From the NCBI RefSeq assembly GCF_001026905.1, contig NZ_LAQL01000004.1:186001-250000 (forward strand): a stretch of 64,000 bases of DNA. Direction: 5' to 3'. The notes beneath the pieces are model-generated. The model was not told the origin of the DNA. It saw only the letters and a program-made list of their open reading frames with translations, and did no database searches. Numbering within the stretch: the stretch's first letter is position 1; each line of letters begins with the position of its first letter. The position numbers were made by a program, and so were the translations under genes. The stretch comes from Kiloniella spongiae. Lineage in GTDB: Bacteria > Pseudomonadota > Alphaproteobacteria > Kiloniellales > Kiloniellaceae. Shown here one piece after another: positions 56,360 through 64,000 of the stretch.

Positions 56360-56764
56360 TTAAGCCTGTTCCAGCTCAACAAGGGTTCCACAAAAATCTT
56401 TTGGATGCAGGAAGAGCACCGGTTTGTTATGTGCGCCAATTTTCGGTTCACCGTCCCCAAGTACTCTTGCTCCTTCTGCTTTAAGTTTATCCCGTGCAGC
56501 AATAATATCATCAACCTCATAACAGATATGATGAATACCACCCGCAGGGTTCTTTTCCAGAAAATTACCAATCGGAGAATTCTCACCCAGGGGATAAAGG
56601 AACTCAATTTTGGTGTTGGGAAGATTGACAAAGACGACTGTTACACCGTGATCTGGTTGATCTACGGCTTCCGTGACTTCCGCACCCAACACATCACTAT
56701 ATTGTGCTACCGCTGCATTCAAATCGGGCACCGCAATCGCAACATGATTTAAACGACCAATCAT
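56360..56764 (-). CDS. mce: Methylmalonyl-CoA epimerase
   Basis: The 134-residue VOC-fold protein has metal ligands H7 in RLNHVAIAVPDL, a second histidine in GGIHHICYEVDD, and a glutamate in the terminal GTLVELEQ. It interconverts the (R) and (S) forms of methylmalonyl-CoA in propionate metabolism, implying a methylmalonyl-CoA mutase elsewhere. It lies 13 bases after rnj. Confidence 0.93.
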   Translation of the reverse strand: MIGRLNHVAIAVPDLNAAVAQYSDVLGAEVTEAVDQPDHGVTVVFVNLPNTKIEFLYPLGENSPIGNFLEKNPAGGIHHICYEVDDIIAARDKLKAEGARVLGDGEPKIGAHNKPVLFLHPKDFCGTLVELEQA

Positions 56765-56777
56765 TGTTAAACCTCTT

Positions 56778-58463
56778 TTAATCCAAATAGGAAGCTAGTC
56801 GGACAATATGTACATCCGTGACAGGTTTTTTGCTGTAGAGTTTGTTAAAATGACGCCGTACAGCACGAATAGCAACTTCGCGTACAATACTATCGTTTTT
56901 CATCTCTGATTTTTTAAGCGTACCAAAGATATCTTTCAGATAATCGATTGCGTCTTCAAAATCGTCAAACTCTTCATCGAGATCAAGAACGCCCTGAACT
57001 GTCAACTGAGGGGTATCTGCCAGCATGTTTGCTTCGTCGATGACCAAGGAAACAACAGCCGATCCGTTATACATCATTTTCTGACGCGCTTTGATAATCG
57101 GACTATCGATCGGAATGAGGCGACGGTCTTCTATCGCGAGAAGCCCAGAATCTATTTCTTTAATCTTTTCTGCTTTCCCAGGGGCCAAGCGAATAAGGTC
57201 ACCATTTTTAGCTACAATCTGAGTTTTAACACCGCACTCAGCAGCTAACTTAGCATGCGCACGTAGATGCCGCGCCTCACCATGAACAGGTACAGAAACT
57301 TTAGGCTGCACCCACTCATAAAGCTTGCGAACTTCTTCTTTGCCCGGATGACCGGATACATGGACATGTTCGTCCCGATCAGTAATCACCCGAACACCCA
57401 ATTCAGATAGATTGTTTTGAAGCCTAAAGATTGATGTCTCATTACCCGGGATTATTCTGGACGAGAAGATAATCGTATCATCCTCTTCCAGATATACATG
57501 CTTGAAGCCATCCTTTGACAAACGTGACAGTGCAGAGCGGGGTTCGCCCTGACTCCCCGTACAGAGAACAAGCACCTCACTCTTCGGCATATAGGAAAAT
57601 TCATCCTCAGACAGCAATGGTGCGACAGTCTTCAGATAGCCATTTTCACGGGCAGCAGCATAAATCCGATGCATGGAGCGCCCAAGTAATACAACACGAC
57701 GGCCACAAATTTCTGCCGCCTTCATAACGGATTCAACCCTTGCGACGTTACTGGCAAAACACGTTACAGCAACCCGGCCTGTGCATTTTGCAATAACATC
57801 GACAAGCCCGTTGCGGACAGAAGCTTCAGATCCGGATTCACTGTTAGACATGACATTGGTTGAATCACTAACCATCGCCAGAATATCTTCATTAGCCAAC
57901 GCCTGAAGACGCTGCTTGTCATAATGTGGTCCGACCAAGGGTTCGGGATCAAACTTCCAGTCACCGGAATGGAAAACCGTGCCACATGCTGTTCTAATCA
58001 ACAGGGAAGCTGGTTCAGGAATCGAATGGGTCATGGAAACCAACTCAATTTCAAATGGTCCCGCGGTAAATGTTCCTGCAACCGGAATAACAGTAATCTC
58101 GGCTTCGTCTTCGATACCAGCTTCAACCAGCTTGGAATAAACCATCGACTTGGTAAAAGGCGTACAATAAATCGGGCACCGCAATTCAGACCATAAATGA
58201 GGAACAGCACCGATGTGATCTTCATGCGCATGGGTCAGAACCAAGCCAACAAGGTTTTCCCTCTGCTCCTCGATAAAAGTCGGGTCCGGCATGATGACAT
58301 CAATACCCGGGTAGCGAGCACCATCGGCAAAGGAAATTCCTAAATCCACCATCAGCCATTTACCATTATGGCCATAGAGGTTCAGGTTCATTCCAATTTC
58401 ACCTGTACCACCAAGGGGCAGGAAAAAGAGTTCGTCTTTTTTAGCGACAACCGCTTTACGCAT
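56778..58463 (-). CDS. rnj: Ribonuclease J
   Basis: The 561-residue metallo-beta-lactamase/beta-CASP nuclease has HAHEDH (78-83) for the zinc pair, later motifs in FHSGDWKFDPEP and HVSGHPGKEE, and the C-terminal domain. It has 5'-to-3' exonuclease and endonuclease activity in rRNA maturation and mRNA decay. Its position after birA-coaX is typical of the class. It starts 12 bases after the coaX stop. Confidence 0.95.
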   Translation of the reverse strand: MRKAVVAKKDELFFLPLGGTGEIGMNLNLYGHNGKWLMVDLGISFADGARYPGIDVIMPDPTFIEEQRENLVGLVLTHAHEDHIGAVPHLWSELRCPIYCTPFTKSMVYSKLVEAGIEDEAEITVIPVAGTFTAGPFEIELVSMTHSIPEPASLLIRTACGTVFHSGDWKFDPEPLVGPHYDKQRLQALANEDILAMVSDSTNVMSNSESGSEASVRNGLVDVIAKCTGRVAVTCFASNVARVESVMKAAEICGRRVVLLGRSMHRIYAAARENGYLKTVAPLLSEDEFSYMPKSEVLVLCTGSQGEPRSALSRLSKDGFKHVYLEEDDTIIFSSRIIPGNETSIFRLQNNLSELGVRVITDRDEHVHVSGHPGKEEVRKLYEWVQPKVSVPVHGEARHLRAHAKLAAECGVKTQIVAKNGDLIRLAPGKAEKIKEIDSGLLAIEDRRLIPIDSPIIKARQKMMYNGSAVVSLVIDEANMLADTPQLTVQGVLDLDEEFDDFEDAIDYLKDIFGTLKKSEMKNDSIVREVAIRAVRRHFNKLYSKKPVTDVHIVRLASYLD

Positions 58464-58475
58464 TTCTTACCTAAC

Positions 58476-59252
58476 TTAAGTCTTTTGACTATTTAATTCA
58501 TAGATGGCGATCAAGCCACGAAGGGTTACATCTTTATCAATATGATCAATGACATCTGTCGCCGTATCAAATAACTGCGCCAAACCTCCCGTTGCAATTA
58601 CCTTCATCGGTGCACCATACTCATGGCGGATGCGTTGTACCATGCCCTCGACCATAGATATATAGCCCCAGAAGATCCCGGATTCCATCGCGGGAACTGT
58701 TGCCTTACCGATTACTTGTGAAGGAGCTTTGATATCTATTCGAGGGAGCTTTGCAGAGGCCATATAAAGTGCTTCGATAGACAGATTAACACCTGGCGCA
58801 ATAACGCCCCCTTCATACGCACCGTCAGTACCAACAATATCAAAGGTTGTGGCCGTTCCAAAATCAATCAGGATCAGGTTGCCACCATAGCGTTGATACC
58901 CAGCCACAGCATTCACAAGGCGGTCAGCACCCGCTTGTTCAGGTTGATCAATATTAATTTTTAATCCCAAATCAATTTTACCCAGCTCGACCATCAGGGG
59001 CGTACAGGAAAAATAACTCTGGCACAGGGTTTTCAGATTATAGTTTGACGCAGGGACAACATTCGCAAGGATGGCACCCGTTATATCTTTTGGCTCTAGG
59101 CCTTTTAAGGCCATAAGTTGCGTTAACCAGACAGCATATTCATCAGCGGTTTTTTTGCTATCGCTGGTCGCGCGCCAATGGCCTTTTTGGTCATGCCCAT
59201 CATAAACGGCAAAAACCACATTTGTATTACCTGAATCAATAACAAGCAGCAT
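58476..59252 (-). CDS. coaX: Type III pantothenate kinase
   Basis: The 258-residue ASKHA-fold kinase has the start VIDSGNTNVVFAVYDG, the GADRLVNAVAGYQRYGG segment, and LILIDFGTATTFDIV. It phosphorylates pantothenate in CoA synthesis; this type does not use the CoaA fold and usually needs a monovalent cation. It lies 14 bases after birA. Confidence 0.96.
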   Translation of the reverse strand: MLLVIDSGNTNVVFAVYDGHDQKGHWRATSDSKKTADEYAVWLTQLMALKGLEPKDITGAILANVVPASNYNLKTLCQSYFSCTPLMVELGKIDLGLKINIDQPEQAGADRLVNAVAGYQRYGGNLILIDFGTATTFDIVGTDGAYEGGVIAPGVNLSIEALYMASAKLPRIDIKAPSQVIGKATVPAMESGIFWGYISMVEGMVQRIRHEYGAPMKVIATGGLAQLFDTATDVIDHIDKDVTLRGLIAIYELNSQKT

Positions 59253-59266
59253 TGTCTGTCTCGTTT

Positions 59267-60034
59267 TTAAGAAGCAAAAAAGACATCCCCTGCAGTAACC
59301 AAACGCTGTTTGCCACTTTCCAGATCCAAATCCAATGCGCCATCTTTATCGATGGTAACAAAACGTCCGGATAGAGTTTCGCCGGGAAGCCTGACGTAAA
59401 TTTTTTCACCTAAGCCATGTGCCTGATCCAGCCAGGCTGAACGCACACTGTCGAAGCCTTCTTTCTTCCATAGTTTATATCTGGCGTCAAAACTATTGAT
59501 AAAGCTTTCCAGTAATTTATCCGCTTCAACCTCATCAGAAAGGCCCTGTTCGCGTAAACTCGTCGCAGGGTAGCGGGCATCATCTGGATAGTGTTCGATG
59601 TTTACCCCGACCCCCATGATCAGATAATCGAGCTTGCCGGAACGATCAGCCTTACTTTCGAGCAGGACACCAGACACCTTTTTTCCGGAAAGTAAAACAT
59701 CGTTTGGCCACTTCAATCCGGGAACAAGTTTTCTATCTAATTTTCGAATAGCATCCGACAAAGCCAAAGACGCGACAAAGCTTAGATTGGCAGCTTCGGC
59801 AATAGATCTTTCAGGACGCAAAAGTGTCGAAAAATAAAGGTTACCGACAGGACTAACCCATGTACGCCCTTGACGTCCTCGCCCTGCAGATTGACGAAGG
59901 GCCCAGACGATCGTTCCGTCTCGGGCCCCTTGTTCAGCAAGAAGGCGAACCTCATCATTTGTACTGCCAACCTCTTCTTTACAGATCACTGAAAAAGAAG
60001 ACGGGATTACAAGGGATGAGGTTCCCTCTGTCAT
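59267..60034 (-). CDS. birA: Biotin--[acetyl-CoA-carboxylase] ligase
   Basis: The 255-residue protein has the biotin-binding loop GRGRQGRTW (51-59), the LKWPNDVL segment, and the C-terminal SH3-like domain. It lacks an N-terminal DNA-binding domain, so it is a group I ligase and not a biotin repressor. A TTG at 60049 would extend it by five residues and overlap nuoN; the ATG at 60034 comes right after the nuoN stop and I prefer it. Confidence 0.93.
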   Translation of the reverse strand: MTEGTSSLVIPSSFSVICKEEVGSTNDEVRLLAEQGARDGTIVWALRQSAGRGRQGRTWVSPVGNLYFSTLLRPERSIAEAANLSFVASLALSDAIRKLDRKLVPGLKWPNDVLLSGKKVSGVLLESKADRSGKLDYLIMGVGVNIEHYPDDARYPATSLREQGLSDEVEADKLLESFINSFDARYKLWKKEGFDSVRSAWLDQAHGLGEKIYVRLPGETLSGRFVTIDKDGALDLDLESGKQRLVTAGDVFFAS

Positions 60035-60038
60035 ATCT

Positions 60039-61493
60039 TTACCCGGCAAAGAGAGACGACGCAGCTACAGCTGCGCCATCCATAATCGGTGATGAGAACA
60101 AAATGAAGAACACGATAAAGGCAGTTGTCACTGTCAGTACCAATGTCATTTCAGCACCAATTGGTTTGTCGAAAGATCCACTTGGTTCATCAAAATACAT
60201 GACTTTAATAATGCGGAGATAATAAAACGCACCGATCACAGAGGTCAGGATACCGATCACAGCCAATGTTGTCAGTCCGGCGTCCACAGCAGCAGCAAAA
60301 ACCACATACTTGGCAAAGAAACCTGCCAGCGGTGGAATACCAGCCATAGAGAACATGAATATCGTCAAGGCCAATGCCATTGCCGGGCTGGTTTTACTTA
60401 AGCCTTTAAGATCATCAATGCCTTCGACCATGTTGCCTTTTTGGCGCATGCTAAGAATACAGGCAAAGGTTCCCATATTCATAAAGATGTAGATGGTCAT
60501 GTAGATAACAAGACCTTCGACACCAGCCTGCGTTCCGGCAGCCAGACCAACCAGTGCATAACCAATATTACCGATGGAACTATAGGCCATCAGACGTTTG
60601 ATATTGGTTTGTTTGATCGCAGCAAGAGAACCTAAAATCATGGACGCAAGTGCGACAAACACAATGATCTGTTGCCACTCCGCAACCAACGATCCAAATG
60701 GATCACTTAACAACCTTGCAAACAGTGCAATGGCAGCAACCTTTGGCGCAGAAGCGAAAAAGGCTGTTACTGGTGTTGGCGCACCTTCGTATACATCCGG
60801 TGTCCACATGTGGAATGGTACAGCTGAAATTTTGAACGCGATCGCGGCACAAACAAAGACCAGACCAACAACAAGACCAACCTGTGGGGACTCATTACCA
60901 GCTGCAAGACCGGAAATAACTGTTCCCAGCGTGTCAAAGTCCGTAGTTCCGGTAAATCCGTAAACCATGGAACAACCGTAGAGCAACATACCTGAAGACA
61001 AGGCACCCAGGACAAAATACTTCAAACCGGCTTCTGAAGAACGAAGATTCTCGCGACGAATGGCGGCAATAACATAAAGCGCCAAGCTCTGCAGTTCCAA
61101 ACCGACATATAGTGACATCAAGTCATTTGACGAGATCATCATCATCATGCCAAGTGTTGCCAAGACCATCAGCACAGGGATTTCAAACCGAGCCATGCCT
61201 TCACGTTCTACGAAACGCTGGGTCATCAAAATACCAAAACCGGATGCCGTCAAAGCAACAAGCTTCATATAGTTCGCATAGGCATCAACAACAAAGAGCC
61301 CCCCGAATGCCACGCCCTGCTTTTGCCCTCCAAAGAAGATCAAGCCGAAAGCGACAGCAATGACAGCAACTGACAAGGCCGACACAAACCCAGCCGTTTT
61401 ATTGCCAGCATAAGCACCATACATCAGTAGCACCGTTGCAGAACATGCCAGGAAAATCTCGGGCAATGCCATTGATAGATCTGTTGTGATCAT
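60039..61493 (-). CDS. nuoN: NADH-quinone oxidoreductase subunit N
   Basis: The 484-residue antiporter-like complex I subunit has about fourteen membrane helices and the family segments [20 protein letters not shown] and [19 protein letters not shown]. The proton-path lysines fall within these helices. An in-frame extension to 61568 overlaps nuoM, but the ATG at 61493 matches the family start. It follows nuoM directly. Confidence 0.96.
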   Translation of the reverse strand: MITTDLSMALPEIFLACSATVLLMYGAYAGNKTAGFVSALSVAVIAVAFGLIFFGGQKQGVAFGGLFVVDAYANYMKLVALTASGFGILMTQRFVEREGMARFEIPVLMVLATLGMMMMISSNDLMSLYVGLELQSLALYVIAAIRRENLRSSEAGLKYFVLGALSSGMLLYGCSMVYGFTGTTDFDTLGTVISGLAAGNESPQVGLVVGLVFVCAAIAFKISAVPFHMWTPDVYEGAPTPVTAFFASAPKVAAIALFARLLSDPFGSLVAEWQQIIVFVALASMILGSLAAIKQTNIKRLMAYSSIGNIGYALVGLAAGTQAGVEGLVIYMTIYIFMNMGTFACILSMRQKGNMVEGIDDLKGLSKTSPAMALALTIFMFSMAGIPPLAGFFAKYVVFAAAVDAGLTTLAVIGILTSVIGAFYYLRIIKVMYFDEPSGSFDKPIGAEMTLVLTVTTAFIVFFILFSSPIMDGAAVAASSLFAG

Positions 61494-61506
61494 CTTGATA
61501 GCCCCT

Positions 61507-63033
61507 CTATTGACCAAAGACCTGCGCAAACATCGGCGCGGCATTCGAGGCTGCAATTGCAGTCTCATAGTTAGTGATAAGATTACTTACTGATGCAGAC
61601 ATAATGTCCAGGAAACTTGGTGGATAAATACCCATCCACAGTGTTAGAACGATCAAAGGTGCAAAGACCGCTTTCTCTCTCCAGTTCAGATCAAGAAGTG
61701 CCTTAACATCATCCTTTTCAAGTTTCCCGAAAATAACCTTGCGATACAGATAAAGCATATAGGCAGCACCCAGAACCATACCTGTAGCGGCGAGAGCCGC
61801 AACCAAGGTATTAGCTTTGAAAGCACCGACCAAAACAAGGAATTCACCAACGAAACCACCCGTTCCCGGCAAGCCGACAGATGCGAGCATAAAGACCATG
61901 AACATAAGGGCATAGACCGGCATCTTGTCAACAACGCCACCGTAAGCCGCAATCATACGTGTATGCATCCGGTCATAGACAACGCCCACGCAAAGGAAGA
62001 GCGCGGCAGAGACAACACCATGTGACAGCATCTGATAAATAGCGCCTTCGATACCCTGTTGGTTTGCCGCAAAGATACCAATTGTCACATAACCCATATG
62101 CGCAACGGAAGAATAAGCAATCAGCTTTTTCATATCTTCCTGCGCCAGAGCAACAAGTGATGTATAGATCACCGCGACAACAGAAAGCGTATAAACCAAC
62201 GGCGTGAAATACACCGATGCTTCAGGCATCATCGGAAGCGAGAAACGCAGGAAGCCGTAAGCGCCCATTTTCAAGAGTACCCCGGCAAGAATAACAGATC
62301 CTGCTGTTGGTGCTTCCACGTGCGCATCAGGCAACCATGTGTGAACAGGCCACATCGGAACTTTCACTGCAAAAGATGCAAAGAAAGCAATCCAGAGCCA
62401 CTTCTGCATTTCTGACGGGAAAGTCGTCGTCATCAACGTTGTGATATCAGTTGTACCTGCAAAGGAATACATTGCGAGAATAGCAACCAACATCAGTACA
62501 GAACCAGCCAACGTGTAGAGGAACAGTTTGAAGGCTGCATAAACACGACGCGCACCGCCCCACACACCGATGATCAGGAACATTGGTATCAATACACCTT
62601 CGAAGAAGATGTAAAAGACAACGATATCAAGCGCACAGAACATGCCAACCATCATGGTTTCAAGAATAAGGAATGAAACCATGTATTCCTTCACACGCTT
62701 GTTCACAGCACCCCATGAAGAGATAATACAAATTGGCGTCAGAAGTGTTGAAAGCAGAACAAAGAGAACAGAGATACCATCCACGCCCATCCGATAAGAT
62801 AGACCAAGTGATGGCATCCATTCAACTTCTTCTACAAACTGGAATTCGGCAGTTCCGCGTTCAAAATTAGTCCAGAGAAGAAGAGAGACCGCAAAAGTCA
62901 CACCGGATACCCAGAGGGCAACCCAGCGTGAGTTTTTGGCAACAGCCTCTTCACTATCCCCCCGGATAAGAAGAATGATGAGCGCACCCAACAAAGGGGC
63001 AAAGGTCACAATTGAGAGAATATGATCTTGCAT
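61507..63033 (-). CDS. nuoM: NADH-quinone oxidoreductase subunit M
   Basis: The 508-residue subunit has about fourteen membrane helices, with the conserved [20 protein letters not shown], the [18 protein letters not shown] channel segment, and [15 protein letters not shown]. It forms one of the three antiporter-like proton pathways of complex I. It begins five bases after the nuoL stop and ends 13 bases before the nuoN start. Confidence 0.97.
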   Translation of the reverse strand: MQDHILSIVTFAPLLGALIILLIRGDSEEAVAKNSRWVALWVSGVTFAVSLLLWTNFERGTAEFQFVEEVEWMPSLGLSYRMGVDGISVLFVLLSTLLTPICIISSWGAVNKRVKEYMVSFLILETMMVGMFCALDIVVFYIFFEGVLIPMFLIIGVWGGARRVYAAFKLFLYTLAGSVLMLVAILAMYSFAGTTDITTLMTTTFPSEMQKWLWIAFFASFAVKVPMWPVHTWLPDAHVEAPTAGSVILAGVLLKMGAYGFLRFSLPMMPEASVYFTPLVYTLSVVAVIYTSLVALAQEDMKKLIAYSSVAHMGYVTIGIFAANQQGIEGAIYQMLSHGVVSAALFLCVGVVYDRMHTRMIAAYGGVVDKMPVYALMFMVFMLASVGLPGTGGFVGEFLVLVGAFKANTLVAALAATGMVLGAAYMLYLYRKVIFGKLEKDDVKALLDLNWREKAVFAPLIVLTLWMGIYPPSFLDIMSASVSNLITNYETAIAASNAAPMFAQVFGQ

Positions 63034-63038
63034 AGCCC

Positions 63039-64000
63039 TTAACCTGCGTTGGAAACGATGTACCAGGTAATTAGGGCAACAACCCCAATCAACATGGCAA
63101 ATGCGTAGTGATAGACATATCCGCTTTGCAGACGGCTCGCTTTACCCGCAAGAGTGCGTGTAAGAGAACTAACACCATCAGGCCCATAAGCGTCAATTAC
63201 AGCGCCATCCCCTGATTTCCAGAGGAAACGGCCGATCTTGACGGCAGGACGAACAAAGAGGAAGTCATAGAGCTCATCAAACATCCATTTTCTGTAAACA
63301 AAAGTATGGATTGGTTTGATAATAGACACGAAAGTCGCCGGAAGGCTGGGCACAAACATATAGAACACATATGCCAGTACAATCCCGCTAATTGCAGCTA
63401 TTAATGGTACAAGTTTAACCCACGTCGGAACATGATGTGCCGCTTCAACTGTATCATTTGCTGCTAGAACCAGAAGTGAATCACCCCAGAATGTTTCTTT
63501 AAGATCACCGACGAAATAGTTGTATCCCAACCAACCGGCAAAAAGAGCTCCAACACCAAGCACAAGGAGTGGGATCATCATCACCATTGGTGATTCATGA
63601 ACACCCTTCATTGTGTGTTCGTCAGCACGTGGATCGCCGTGGAAGGTCATGATCAGCAAACGCCAGGAATAGAACGCTGTCATAAAGGCCGCAGCTGTCC
63701 CCGCCCAGAAGGCAAACATACCCTGTGTAGAATGATCAGCATAAGCAGCTTCAAGGATAAGATCTTTCGAAAAATATCCAGAAAGCGGCGGAATACCTGC
63801 CAAGGCAATTGACCCAATCCACATCAGAAGGTAGGTCGCCGGGATCATTTTCCAGATACCACCCATTTTGCGCATATCTTGTTCGTGATGCATCGCATGA
63901 ATGACAGAGCCTGCACCTAAGAACAACAAGGCTTTAAAGAAAGCGTGTGTCATCAGATGGAAGATTGCGCCACCATAAGCAGATACACCAATCGCAAAGA
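63039..64000 (-). CDS. nuoL: NADH-quinone oxidoreductase subunit L (partial, N-terminus outside window)
   Basis: The 320 visible C-terminal residues stay in frame to the window end, reading [31 protein letters not shown], of which the part after [15 protein letters not shown] is the NuoL channel segment. Later parts include the long lateral helix region ([18 protein letters not shown]) and a last membrane anchor. The gene continues beyond base 64000, so an internal ATG at 63953 is not the start. Confidence 0.96.
   Translation of the reverse strand, partial: FAIGVSAYGGAIFHLMTHAFFKALLFLGAGSVIHAMHHEQDMRKMGGIWKMIPATYLLMWIGSIALAGIPPLSGYFSKDLILEAAYADHSTQGMFAFWAGTAAAFMTAFYSWRLLIMTFHGDPRADEHTMKGVHESPMVMMIPLLVLGVGALFAGWLGYNYFVGDLKETFWGDSLLVLAANDTVEAAHHVPTWVKLVPLIAAISGIVLAYVFYMFVPSLPATFVSIIKPIHTFVYRKWMFDELYDFLFVRPAVKIGRFLWKSGDGAVIDAYGPDGVSSLTRTLAGKASRLQSGYVYHYAFAMLIGVVALITWYIVSNAG

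Overview
The window comes from the chromosome of a free-living alphaproteobacterium, most plausibly a marine member of the Rhodospirillales/Kiloniellales side of the class. This rests on gene content and order, because no rRNA is present. Diagnostic features are the dgt-argS-SPOR-nagZ-scpA-scpB-tatA block, PopZ beside valS and a TolC-type porin, the short ProS without an editing insert, LpxI instead of LpxH, and the chain nuoL-nuoM-nuoN-birA-coaX-rnj-mce-DUF1467-proS-lolC-lolD-dnaE. Base composition looks like the mid-40s percent GC by eye, with a visibly AT-richer stretch around 26.6-28.2 kb.

Layout. 1-8.8 kb (minus): tatA (cut by the window edge), an unexpected orphan ABC ATPase, scpB, scpA, a site-2 protease, nagZ, a SPOR protein, argS and dgt. 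9.1-11.1 kb (plus): erpA-like A-type Fe-S carrier, xthA and a rhomboid protease. 11.3-13.1 kb: ilvD, ending in a strong terminator. 13.2-20 kb (minus): a lone TetR regulator with a candidate operator, then valS, popZ, a TolC-type protein and a PIMT-like methyltransferase. 20.2-24.7 kb is an accessory region: tRNA-Cys and tRNA-Asn, each with a good sigma70-type promoter, a Rap1a/Tai-like small exported protein, a TPR protein, a Sel1-like protein and a large pentapeptide-repeat protein. 24.8-33.7 kb: Nudix hydrolase, cysteine synthase, an AT-rich membrane protein of unknown function, AlaX-type editing protein, SseA-type sulfurtransferase, MATE exporter, GNAT acetyltransferase, an orphan AapJ-like binding protein and glyoxalase I.

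33.7-48.2 kb (minus) is the envelope/translation supercluster. In transcription order it reads rpsB, tsf, pyrH, frr, uppS, cdsA, dxr, rseP, bamA, ompH/skp, lpxD, fabZ, lpxA, lpxI, lpxB. It joins ribosome supply, isoprenoid and undecaprenyl carrier synthesis, phospholipid precursor synthesis, outer-membrane protein assembly and lipid A synthesis. 48.4-64 kb (minus) runs from nuoL (cut by the window edge) through nuoM, nuoN, birA, coaX, rnj, mce and DUF1467 to a strong terminator. After that come a small exported hypothetical protein, proS, lolC, lolD, a terminator and dnaE.

No insertion sequence, prophage, CRISPR array or recognisable defence cassette was seen. I found no convincing wholly new multi-gene system. 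The better leads are the accessory region beside the tRNAs, the AT-rich membrane gene between cysK and alaX, an 8-codon-or-less minigene with a strong ribosome binding site just before the MATE gene, a perfect 22-bp palindrome upstream of tetR, the structured rpsB leader, and three orphan components: an ABC ATPase, an amino-acid binding protein and a Rap1a-like protein.
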